Assembly: GCA_964058805.1 (NCBI GenBank)
Contig: CAXKVV010000004.1
Span: 248,001 to 312,000, forward strand
Direction: 5' to 3'
Length of the DNA stretch: 64,000 nt
Origin: Schoenoplectus triqueter
Lineage: Eukaryota > Streptophyta > Magnoliopsida > Poales > Cyperaceae
The notes under the pieces were generated by a model. It had not been told where the DNA came from, ran no database searches, and was given only the letters and a program-made list of their open reading frames with translations. The translations under genes and the position numbers were made by a program. This document shows, piece after piece, positions 22,819 to 33,538 of the stretch (position 1 is its first letter; each line of letters begins with the position of its first letter).

Positions 22819-23990
22819 GATGCAACACTATGACGGGATCAATGATAAATTGTTAGGTTGGTTTAGGAGCAAATCCTCATATATCCATGTATTTATATTC
22901 TCCATCAAACTTTCAAATTTATTTACGGGATCATCAATATTTAATATTTTCGTATTTTTCTAATCATTCAATCTATTAAGATTTATTTGAGTCGTCATCT
23001 TTTTTTGGCTGAAAATTCGAAACTATTATGTTATCTTGTCTTCCCTGAAAATAAAGAATTAGAATTGTAAATTCTTCTCATAATCTAACACAAAAGAACA
23101 AAAATTATTATATCATGATAAAATGCAATACATATTTTATTATTAAAAGGAAGGGATAATGTACTTTTTTAAATTATGGTGTGGGTAAAATGGTAAATTG
23201 GTTCTTTATAGGGTTGTGTTCTAAAAAATCCAATTAACTTACTAATTAAGGCCAAACATTTATCCCTATGATATGATATTAATTAAGTAGGCCTCATAAA
23301 ATTTATCTTATTCAATATTCATTATGAATAATTCTCGAGTTAGACATTTCCGAGCTCGAGAACTACCTGACACATATCTTGAATATAACCATTGATGTAA
23401 TTAATTCCTCTTATCTCACAGTCATTATTGTAGCTGGAGACACGATCATTACACACTTTATGTCATAATTGCACTCTTAAAATCTCATTAACTTACGTGA
23501 ATGAACCATCTTTATGATTTTTCTCATATATAAGTCTTGATCAAGAACTTAGAGAGAGATCATCATTTCCACACACACGCACAGAGTATATAGATCAGAG
23601 TAGTTTTTACACTAACACACACGCAGACATTCTAAACATTTCAATTCTTACATACTGCCCGAATCTTCTAAACAACGATGTATCAGTTCTCAATAGAATT
23701 TTTATCATGCATTAAATGAAAGTTAATTAGTTTTTAATTTAATTAAGTAAAGAAGAGAGAAAATATTAAAGACTTGAAGTTCTAAGGAAAAACTAAACTA
23801 GTTGGAACTTTTTATTTTCAAAATTATATTTTGATGTTTTCATAGCTAAAAAAATATTCCTTGCAGTTTAAAGACGACGATAATTAGCAACTGTTGAATT
23901 GATTTTATAATGATGTATTTATTTCTATTGACATTCATATAATCTTTTCGTTTTGCAGACCCCTATTCGCTTTCATGGTATAATATTACT
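22819..23990. other. AT-rich gene-free DNA
   Basis: No supported feature. Short CA-rich runs (ACACACACGCAC, about 23570) are present. Confidence 0.5.
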
Positions 23991-23994
23991 ATTT

Positions 23995-24425
23995 TACTAA
24001 ATAGAGTAAATCTAACGTGCTCCTAGGAATACAGAGCCCCTTCGTGATTCTAACTCAAAAAATATATCAAATGAATTCTAAATTTTGATTTATCACTCTC
24101 ATTAAATTTCTTATATTGAAATCATATGGGGTACAAAAATTTGAGCCGTTTAGAGTTTTTTAAGTTGTACTTTTTAATTTTTGAAAATCAACTCTAAAAA
24201 TAATAATAAAATATTCAATGTTTGTACATTATTTTGAAAATTTGAAAAGAGTAACTTAGAAAACTCGAAACACCTCAAATTTATGTACCCCATAAGTTTT
24301 TAATATAAAGAATTTAATGAGAGTGATTAATCAAAATTTAGAGACTATTTAATATATTTTTTGAGCTAAAATCACAGAAGGACTCTGTGCTCCTAGAAGC
24401 ACGATAGTTTTACTCCTACTAAATA
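23995..24425. mobile_element. Palindromic MITE, GAGTAAATCTAC family, with 9-bp target duplication
   Basis: The element 24004-24416 is almost fully palindromic. It starts GAGTAAATCTAACGTGCTCC and ends with the inverse GGAGCACGATAGTTTTACTC (one gap). It is flanked by TACTAAATA at 23995-24003 and 24417-24425. The arms meet around 24190-24230 (CTCTAAAAATAATAATAAAA). The 9-bp duplication suggests a Mutator-type mobiliser. Relatives lie at 27808, 29948 and, truncated, 4447. Confidence 0.85.
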
Positions 24426-24949
24426 AGTAAATATATAGCTGCCGTTGTATATTTTACTGGTTCGAGTTTTTTTTTTTATTGTTACTCAGTAGTTTTAGTT
24501 CATTTCCTTTTTCCATACTCATAAATCGTAAGGTTATTTCATTGAAGTGTCTGGTTTTAATTAAATAGTTTGCAAGTTTAAGCAATGGCAATGAAAATTG
24601 ATTCTATGATGATCTTAATTAGTTTCGAACTTATGAAAAAAAATCTAGGAAAAAAATATTAGGTAGAAATTTTTTTATGAATATACCCTTCAGAAACCTT
24701 ATATAATTATTATATATATGAAAAATCAAAATAAATTGTGGAAATATAAATAATATATGAGGAGAAATCCACTTACAACATCTTTGAAGTAACACATCTG
24801 ATATTAAATCCACAGTGCACATCAAATTGCAAACAACGGATCAGATCTGAACAGTTAAATTTTACTCTTTTTACCTTTTTCTTTCTCTCCTCCTCTGTGT
24901 GCTTACACTCTTCCAAAGACCAAGCCAGAACGGTAGAGGGAGTAGAGAT

Positions 24950-25610
24950 ACTCGGGACTCCTACTGATTATTATATTTAATAATATAAATAATCTAATTA
25001 ATAATAATAATTTAAAAATAAAATTTTAATAGTAGGAATGAAAACGCGCTATTATCAGTGACGTTTTATAAATACGTCAGTTTCAGTAATATATTTGACA
25101 AAAACATCACTTTTAGTAACGTCTTTCTTCTTTCAACAAATTTATAATATAATACACAACATTCAAAACTTGAATTTTTAGGTATCCTTCGGGGTTTTTT
25201 TTTGTTGAGAGATTTTGAAGGTTAATCTAAACAACTCAAGTTAAACTAGACGGTTATGGGGAAGTCTAAATATGACTTTTTAATGCACAGAGTTTATTAT
25301 TGTTAAATCAGAACCGTTGATTTCTGATCAAACGATTTAAATGAAAAATACCGCAGGTGGGGATTTTTTTTGCATTCCAAAGGATGTAGTTTCTGTGCAC
25401 CACTCTCATTGACGTGTATCTTATTTTTTTGAGAAAAATTATTGAAAATTAATAAATAAAAAAGACTTCACTTCTAATGACGTATTTTTAAAACGCCAAT
25501 GATAACGGCGCACTACCATTTCTATTATTAATTTTTTTTTTCATTATTAATATTAATAATTAAATTATTCATATTATTAAATATAATAATCAGTGCGGGA
25601 CTCCAGACGA
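24950..25610. mobile_element. CACTA-like non-autonomous element
   Basis: Arms of about 130 bp are inverted: CGGGACTCCTACTGATTATT at 24953 matches the reverse complement of AATAATCAGTGCGGGACTCC at 25580-25600. Inside each arm are CAGTGACGTTTTATAAATAC and (right) AATGACGTATTTTTAAAACG words, the ACGT-containing subterminal repeats typical of plant En/Spm-CACTA elements. A clear CACTA terminus was not found, so it is degenerate. No coding. Confidence 0.6.
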
Positions 25611-26449
25611 CCCTATTCTCTCACCTCGCGTTTCTCTCAATTCTTTGACAGACGGTCTCGAGCTTAATTAATATTTCTAACAATATCTACATTGTGTTCA
25701 CAAATCTCGATTGTTGATCATAATATATAGGACAGAAAACTCACAAATTTTAACAAACTAATCATACAGATCGAATGAAAATTCCTCGAGATAAGAACAA
25801 TATTCAAATTGAAATTGCAAGAAAAAACTATTTCTCAAAACAAAATTACTTACTTTACCGAGTCTCTAAAAGAAAATTTAGAGAACCATACAACAAATTA
25901 AGGTAAGACGTCAAGATCCTTGTCGTTTGGAAAAATCTACAAAGAATTGTTGTTAAGGAAATAAAAATTATTGAGTTTATTCTTACCCGAATGAAGATAA
26001 AAGAAACTTGTCGGCGCTTGATTTCTCGATTTAAACTTCAGATATCGAATTTGATGGGGAAAAAAATTGGTTTTATAATTTAGATCGAATAAGGGTGAGT
26101 TGAAAGATGAAGATAATTCTGATAATGCAGAAAGTGAAAGAAGCGATAAATTCAGAGAAAGGTGGTGCCTTATATTAGAGAAGGCAGCGTAAAAGAGAAG
26201 ATGGAAATTTTTGATAATACAAATGGTATGATTAATTTGAGTGATTTGTTGTAAATATGGTTCAGGAATCAACAACCAATATTTTTGCTCAATAATTTAA
26301 TGCCATGTAATACGAGTGATAATTCGTTAACAAACATGTGTCATATACAGATTATTGGACCGTATTCATTTTTTATAGTGCTTAGTTGCAATTATTATTT
26401 CTAATAAATAACTTTATTTACAAAAAAATAAGAGGCTCGAAATTAAACA
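25611..26449. other. AT-rich gene-free DNA
   Basis: A 112-codon minus-strand frame at 25937-26275 shows no recognised domain and has low-complexity composition. I do not call it a gene. Confidence 0.45.
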
Positions 26450-26875
26450 ATACTACCTATGGTGTCAATGGGTCGGGTCAGGTCGGGTTCGGGTTGGTTC
26501 ATATTATTTTATTTATTTTTTTGATCTGACTCGAACCCGACCCAATTAATTTCGGGTCAAAAAATCTTGACCCATACCCGACCTGACCCTTGTAAAATAA
26601 TTTATTATTTATTTTTTATTTTTATATAATTTTAAGTAATAAAATATTAATTAATTTTAATTAGTGTATAATTAGTATATATTTAAACTTTAATTAGTAC
26701 TAAATCATAAAATAACTTTAAAAAACATAATTAATCGGGTCGGGTCGGGTTGACCCAAACCCGATCCGACTCGGATCAAAAAAATTAAACCCACACAACC
26801 CATTTATCTTCGGGTTCAAATCGGATCGGGTTAACCCGTCGGGTCGGATCAATAATTGACACCCCTAAAGCTACC
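26450..26875. mobile_element. TAGGGGTGTCAA-type hAT element, complete copy
   Basis: The element is 26458-26867. It starts TATGGTGTCAATGGGTCGGG and ends AATAATTGACACCCCTA. Flanks ATACTACC and AAGCTACC agree at 6 of 8 positions, an aged 8-bp duplication. GGGTCGG-type words occur at both ends with an AT-rich middle. Relatives are at 31137-31502 and 54430-54768, and halves at 17767 and 22500. Confidence 0.75.
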
Positions 26876-26894
26876 TATATCTTCAATTTTAGTT

Positions 26895-27135
26895 TAACAT
26901 ATTATTTCATATATTTCGTCAGTCTTTTCATTTGATAACTGGAGTTAATATACACGGAATTAAGGGTCAAGAATTGAAAATACGTGTCCAATATACAACT
27001 AATAGCTTTGAGCAATAGATAAATCAATTCTAATTAAATTTTTTAATTATTTCGTATATCTTTTATCAGTCTTCACTTTGATGGCTGGAGTTAATATACA
27101 CAAAAGTCAGGATTTGAAAATACATGTGAAATTAT
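26895..27135. repeat. Two-copy local duplication
   Basis: CTGGAGTTAATATACAC with flanking CGTCAGTCTT/ATCAGTCTT and GAAAATAC(G/A)TGT occurs at about 26940 and again at about 27085, a spacing of about 145 bp. Confidence 0.55.
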
Positions 27136-27319
27136 TTTCTTTTTCTCTTAATGAACGTTTGTATTCATCCTTTAAATGGCCAAAATGCAAATAGTACATA
27201 GATGTTAGATCGTACACAAGTCAACAACAAAACCTTTAATCTCAAATAAATCGGGGTAGACTAGAAATAAAATCTAATCGGAAAGCATAAAATCAAAAAT
27301 CTCAAATATCAATGATAAT

Positions 27320-27748
27320 AATGAGGATAATAAAAAAATAATAATAATAATAAATAAATAAATATGATAATGATGATGACAATATGATAATAATTATGAT
27401 AATGATGTTGATAATATGCTAATAATAATAATAATAAATCTCTATTATAAAAACTATTTCTAAATTTTAAATTTTAAACACTAAAATCCTGAAAATCTAA
27501 GAATCTGAAGTCTTTAACTCTACTACTAGACTCTAACTCCTAAATCATAGTTCAGGTATATGAATCGTCATCTTCCAAGCACTTCTATTCAAAGTAAACT
27601 CTTTGGATATATTTCATTCCTTCAAATCACACGCTTAAAATGTCACTCGATAAAGAAAACTAGTAGTATCATTAAATACAATCTTCGGTGTATCTAATTA
27701 GTTTACTCCTTAACATTCCAAATTAATGACGTGGTTCCTGTTTAGAAC

Positions 27749-27794
<46 letters not shown>

Positions 27795-27800
27795 ATTTAC
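27320..27800. repeat. Simple-sequence region: (AAT)n, GATAATGAT and (TA)n
   Basis: AATAATAAT/AATGATGAT runs fill about 27330-27440. A pure (TA)n tract of about 40 bases is at 27752-27791, just left of the next MITE. Confidence 0.85.
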
Positions 27801-27807
27801 TCATATA

Positions 27808-28190
27808 GAGTAAATGTACGGTGAGGTTAGCTCAAAAAATATATTAAATGATCTTCAAATTTTGATTTTTCACTCTCATTAAATTCTTCATGTTGAAATC
27901 TTGTAGGGTACAAAAATTTAAGATGTTTTGAGTTTCCTAAGTCATACTTTTCAATTTTGAAAATCAGCTCCAAAAATAATAATAAAATATTCAATGTTTG
28001 TACATTATTTTCAAAAATTAAAAAAATAACTTAAAAAATTAGAAACATCCCAAAATTTTCTACCCCATAAAATTTCAATATAAAGAATTTAATGAGATTG
28101 AAAAATAAAAATTTGGAGATCATTTGATATACTTTTTAAACTAAGATCACGGAGGTCTTCCGTGAGCTTAAGCTCACCGTAGATTTACTC
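27808..28190. mobile_element. Palindromic MITE, GAGTAAATCTAC family
   Basis: Starts GAGTAAATGTACGGTGAGG and ends CTCACCGTAGATTTACTC. The arms are inverted over their whole length, with the CCAAAAATAATAATAAAATA centre shared with the 24004 copy. It abuts a (TA)n tract on the left and the element at 28194 on the right. Confidence 0.8.
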
Positions 28191-28193
28191 ATA

Positions 28194-29530
28194 GGGAGTG
28201 TTTGACACTCAATGGAATAGCAAAAAGTTAGAATAGAATAGCTATTCTGACGAATTAATTTCCCAAACGAATTTTAGACTAAATAGAAGAGTGCAGAATA
28301 GTGTTAATCTGATATACCAATTTATAGGTGGAATACCGGAATAGCTCTCGTCGGAATAACGATTATTGTATGATTATATTATATTATATTATTATATTAT
28401 TATATTATGATAATGATTAAGATTTAGTATTATTATAATATTATATTATATTTATGATTATAATTTATTATTATATTAATATTATGATTATTATTTATTA
28501 TTATTATTATCATTATATTATTATTATCATTATTGTTATTATATTATCGTTACCATTAGTATTATTATATTATTTATTATTATTATGATCAAGATTATTT
28601 ATTATTATATTATTATATTATGATGATTATGATTATGATTATTAATACTTATCATTATTTTATTATGTTGTATTATATTATTATATGTTGATTATAGTGA
28701 TGATTAATTTATTATTATATTATTATAATTAGTTTTAATTATTTTTATGATTATGATTATGGTTATATCATTATGATTATGACTATAATTATTCTTATCA
28801 TGATTATGATTATGATTATTATATTATGATAATATTATTAAAATTATGATTACTTATTATTATTATATTATTATAATTATGATTGTAATTATAATTTTTT
28901 ATTATTATATTACTATATTATGATTATGTTTATATTTTTATTATATTACTATTTATTATGATTATTTTTTATTACTTTATTATTATTTTATTATGTTGAT
29001 TATATTTATGATTAATTTATTATAATTATAATTATTTATAATTATTTTTATGATTATGATTATATTTTTATTATTATATTATTATTATTATGATTATGAT
29101 TATATTATTATGATTATGACTATAATTATTATTATCATGATTATTATTATGATTATTATATTATGATTATATTATTAAAATTATGATTACTTATTATTAT
29201 TATATTATTATAATTATGATTATAATTATAATTTTTTATTATTATATTACTATATTATGATTATGTTTATATTTTTATTCTATTACTATTATAATATTAT
29301 TATTTATTATAATTATTTTTATTACTTTATTATTATATTACTATTATGATTATTATCATCATCATTATTACTATCATAATTATTCATATTTTAACTATTT
29401 TGAGTAACAACTGCCAAACGATATTTTCGCTCTTCCGAATAGTCAAGAATATCACTCTTCTACCACTCTTCCAAAAAAATACTATTTTATCACTCTTCCA
29501 AAGTTATTCCTTGATTTGTCAAACGGACCC
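28194..29530. mobile_element. Element with short inverted ends and an ATT-type simple-sequence core
   Basis: The left end GGGAGTGTTTGACACTCAAT and the right end ATTTGTCAAACGGACCC are inverse copies with mismatches, a TIR style (GGGTCCGTTTGACAAAT) common in plant MITEs. About 28370-29390 inside is degenerate TTA/ATG-type simple sequence. Within it a segment of roughly 200-250 bp is repeated at a 337-bp offset (TGATTATGAC at 28774 and 29111). The target duplication is unclear because the flanks are TA-rich. Confidence 0.5.
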
Positions 29531-29549
29531 TATATATATAGACTATTGT

Positions 29550-29900
29550 GAAAACATTTACATTTCAATCGATATGTAAACAGATCAAAAATTATATTTT
29601 AAAATCTTAAAAATTTTAATTTATGATTTTCCTAAAATTCTTCATATGGAAACCTTATGGGATACAAAAATTTGAAATATTTTGAGTTTTTTAAGTCGCT
29701 CTTTTGAAAAAACAACACAAACATTAAATATTTATTATTATTTTTAGAGCTATTTTTTCAAAAATTCAAAAGAGCGATTTAAAAACTCAAAATACTCTAT
29801 TTTTTATATCTCGCAAGGTTTTCATATGAAGAATTTAATAAAAATTATAAATTAAAATTTTTAAGTTTTAAAATATATTTTTTTATCAGTTTGCATATCG
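29550..29900. mobile_element. Diverged palindromic MITE related to the GAGTAAATCTAC family
   Basis: Inverted arms meet near 29735 (ATTATTATTTTTAGAGCTAT). Arm motifs such as CCTTATGGGATACAAAAATTTG and its inverse correspond to those of the 24004 and 29948 copies. The ends are worn. Confidence 0.5.
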
Positions 29901-29925
29901 GCTGAAATACAAACGATTTCATAAT

Positions 29926-30323
29926 ATATATATATATATATATAGTAGAGATACTGTGAGCTTAACTCAAAAAACATATCAAATCATTTCGAAATTTTAA
30001 TTTATCATTCTCATTAAATTATTTATATAAAAATCTCATGGGATGCAAAAATTTGGAGCGTTTTGAGCTTTTTAAGTTGTGATTTCTAATTTTTGAAAAT
30101 CAGCTCTGAAAATAATAATAATATATTCAATACTTGAACATTATTTTAAAAAAATAAAAATGGTAACTTAAAAATCTCAAAACACTCCAAATTTTTGCAT
30201 CCCACAAGATTTTTATATAAAGAATTTAATGAGAATGATAAATTAAAATTTCGAGATGATTTAATATGGTTTTTGAGTTAAGCTCACGGAAGGCCTCCGT
30301 GAGCTTAAGCTCACGGTATCTCC

Positions 30324-30380
<57 letters not shown>
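29926..30380. mobile_element. Palindromic MITE between two (TA)n tracts
   Basis: The element is 29948-30322. It starts GAGATACTGTGAGCTTAA and ends TTAAGCTCACGGTATCTC. It has the family centre with TCTGAAAATAATAATAATAT. (TA)n lies on both sides (29926-29944 and 30326-30380, the latter over 50 bases). Confidence 0.8.
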
Positions 30381-30385
<5 letters not shown>

Positions 30386-31128
30386 TTTAAAAAGACATCG
30401 CTGAGGTCACACACTGTCATTTTTGTTTTGTGCTCTTCCGTCTTCACTAGCAGCGCGCTATGCATGGCCGCATCGAGTCATGGACCTAAATTCCTAAAAA
30501 CTAAGAGCGATTCCGGTTTGGTACCAAAACCACGGTTAAAAAACCAAACGAAAGCAAAAAAGTAGGTTCGATGTTGATCTTTTGGGAAACCAAACGAAAG
30601 CAATAAATTCGTATTAGTATCCGTAAAAAAATGGATTATAGAAATAGTACAGCTATAAGAATTATTCAAATTCGTAATAGAAGGCGATGTGATGCTACGA
30701 GTTTTTATTTGCACGACTATATCAAATTGACAAAATTTATATACGTATGTTTCGATTTCTAATATTTTCTCTTTCATATATTGAAATATTCTCATTTTTA
30801 TACTGTATTAATTATTATAAATATTAATAAATTTATTTTTTTATCATAGCAAAACTTAATTTTATAGTATCATTTTTTTGACCTTTTGTTTATTTAATAT
30901 TTCTTTTATTATTCTAAAACTTAATGCTATAATATATGTATATTTTTTAACGGTTATAAGTATTCTTTTTTATATTGACAACCGAATCCGCATCATTGAA
31001 TATTTACTCTGTATTCACATCCATTTAAAATAGATTTGATTTTAAATTTTAATATTTTTCTAATATTTGTATCCACATTTATGTCGGCTGCTTCATAATC
31101 TACAGATGATACAATTTCCACACTATTC
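30381..31128. other. AT-rich gene-free DNA
   Basis: No supported gene. Two overlapping frames of about 100 codons on opposite strands near 30270-30795 have no motif; one is partly translated TA repeat. Confidence 0.5.
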
Positions 31129-31510
31129 ATTTCAAATAGGGATGTCAATGGTTAGGTCGAGTTATTATTATTTTATTATTTTTTAACTCAATTATATTCG
31201 ATATGTTTAAAATCAAGTCATATTTTTTTATCCAACCCGATCCATTTAAATAAATAAGTACTTATTAGCTATTTTGTATTTATTTTTAAGCAACTTACTG
31301 TCAATTAATATTTAATTAATCTTAATTGTATATAAATTTTAATTAGTATTAAATTATAAATAAAACTAAAAAAATTCAATTAAATGGATCAGATTGATCC
31401 ATAGCTTATTGATCTGAGAGAGCCAAAATATCTTGATCCATATTCAATCATTTTATTCTTGGATCATTTTAAATCCGATCGGATCAAAATTTGACATCCG
31501 TAATTTTGAA
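31129..31510. mobile_element. TAGGGGTGTCAA-type hAT element, diverged copy
   Basis: The element is 31137-31502. It starts TAGGGATGTCAATGG and ends TTTGACATCCGTA. Flanks ATTTCAAA and ATTTTGAA agree at 6 of 8 positions. GATCNGAT words and the ATTAGTATTAAATTATAAA middle are shared with the 26458 copy. Confidence 0.65.
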
Positions 31511-31574
31511 TCACGTCCCTTTACAAAGTAGATGGGATTACTTTCTACATAAAAAATTTTAGACACATATTTCA

Positions 31575-32212
31575 TGTTAGAAATTTCTTTAGGCCTTTGA
31601 TCCTCTAGTGAATCTCTAATCATAAATTAGATTATTTTGATCCATGTTGTCGATCTTTCAGAGAGATATAACTTTTTTGATCATCAGATTTTTTTAAGCC
31701 TTCTAACGATTTTCCTCTAATTCGATGGAGAGACTGAGAGGACCGGTGTAGATAATTTTCATCTCTTTCAGAACTCTGTCTTAGAGAGAGATGGATTTAT
31801 GTTGAAAAACGAAAAGGTGCCAAAAAATGGAGAATTAGAAAAAAATCACGAAAACCAACAGTCTCCCTGTATATAATGGATGCCCATAATTGAGAGAAAT
31901 TATATCTTAGCGGGTCCATATCAGATTCGCTGCTTAATCAGAAAATTATCTATAGTTATGTTCTCCAATTATCAATAGCATAATTATATTAATATGAAAC
32001 TTTATATAATTTAGACCATCACTAAATCATAAAGTCATTAATACGTATTCTACACATTAAAGGGCTCATTTCTCATGACACGTATTAAATCCGATTAATA
32101 ATACATAATTTGTTCACTTCATAACGGGTATAATTTGACAGTCCATTATATAATATATATTTATTACATATAAGTCCATACATATTATAATTAATAATAA
32201 TTAATTCTAACA
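31575..32212 (-). mobile_element. copia-type LTR (3' LTR of a minus-strand element)
   Basis: A 638-bp segment bounded by perfect 8-bp inverted ends TGTTAGAA...TTCTAACA, the TG...CA signature of LTRs. It lies about 450 bp beyond the stop of a copia pol fragment on the same (minus) strand, so it is best read as that element's 3' LTR. A partial direct relative is at 37988-38267. No matching 5-bp duplication can be checked because the other end is lost. Confidence 0.7.
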
Positions 32213-32660
32213 ATCCATGGCTTGGGCTATATGTATCTGAAATATATATACTGAATTAAGTACTCTTAACTGTGTTGCCTTAATCTTTTGTGTCATCATC
32301 AAATTCCATCAATTAATCATATTTATAAGGACCTATGTAGTATTCATCTCATAAAACGAAACTAAACCAACACAAATCACTATATAAACATAATTGAATG
32401 ACATGAATCATGAAGGGGATGTGTAATTTAAAAATTACATGTAATGTGATCCACATGCTTATTTTCAATTTGGTCGCATTAATTAATATGAATTTGAGGT
32501 CAATCATATAATCATAGTGTATATAAAACTGAATAACTGAATAACTACATGACACATATAAAATTACAGAATATCATATAAGAATAACTACATGATATCT
32601 GAAAAAGTATATCATATAAAACATAAAAAAATAAAATATAAGTACAAACTCCCACTCAAC

Positions 32661-32876
32661 CTAATAATTCTCTATAACATATATACCCATATGAGCGACA
32701 TGCTCATGAAACTGTTTGGGTATCAATCCCTTAGTTAGTGGATCGGCTAGTATGAAAGTTGTACCAATATGCTCAATACTTATAAGTCCACTCTGAACTC
32801 TCTCCTTCACAACAAGGTGTTTACCCTTGAAAAAATTCAAGGATGAAGCAGCTAGACAATTAAGGATAAATATCAA
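32661..32876 (-). mobile_element. Ty1/copia pol C-terminal fragment
   Basis: Minus-strand frame ending KERVQSGLISIEHIGT, ADPLTKGLIPKQF, HEHVAHMG. This is the last part of copia polyproteins after RNase H (V-K-E-x-V-x-x-G...I-x-H-I-x-T...ADPLTKGL). Homology begins near 32825; upstream sequence is unrelated. A purine-rich GAGTGGGAG lies just after the stop. It is truncated: about 60 of the expected over 1000 residues remain. Confidence 0.85.
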
Positions 32877-33297
32877 TTATCCGTAATAAATCATAAGAAA
32901 GAAGAAAGAAAGACAAAAAGAGAGGTTCCACCAGTCAGGAGAAGTCATTGCTGAGCCCCGAAAAAAATTTATTTATCCCACAAGGAAATCTTGGACAAAG
33001 GGTCGAAGGTATAAAAGGCCTGTCACCTCCTATTCATTCGAGGTGGATGACTCTCAGGAGATTCAGGAGAGAAAATCTCCTGAGGGGTCATCCATTTGAT
33101 TATTGTTCACTGACATGTGGGTCCCACACCTCAGTGACAGACATTAAGGAAATCAAGATCAAACCCTAGAAATTATTTCTCAAAGCAAACCCTAAGAGCT
33201 GAAGCAATGCAATCCCTGTACAATAAGGAATCGTGTCAATGCCAAGCCAGTATTTTGATACAGCCAGTCACAAGAAATCTTAATGTGATTTTGCTTT

Positions 33298-33538
33298 CAA
33301 GACTGACCAGGTGCCAAAACTGTGAGCAACCACCTGATCAATCCAAGGTTTGTGTCAATTGTTGACAACTAATCAGTTGTTGACCAAATCACCTCCATGA
33401 ATATGGATTGAAAGTCAATTTCATAAGACTAATTAGGTGCCAAAGCTGTGAACAATCATCTGATCAAGTCTAGATTTGTATCAATTGTTGACAAGTCATC
33501 AGCTTTTGATCAAATTAAACCCTAATGAACATCAATAT
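33298..33538. repeat. Two-copy tandem repeat, about 125 bp
   Basis: Copy 1 (33298-33424) and copy 2 (33425-33538) share AAGACT then AGGTGCCAAANCTGTGANCA and later TGTNTCAATTGTTGACAA. Confidence 0.75.

Noticed and set aside
25937..26275. 112-codon minus-strand frame
   Set aside because: Low-complexity Leu/Ser/Asn composition, no motif and no splice or promoter context.
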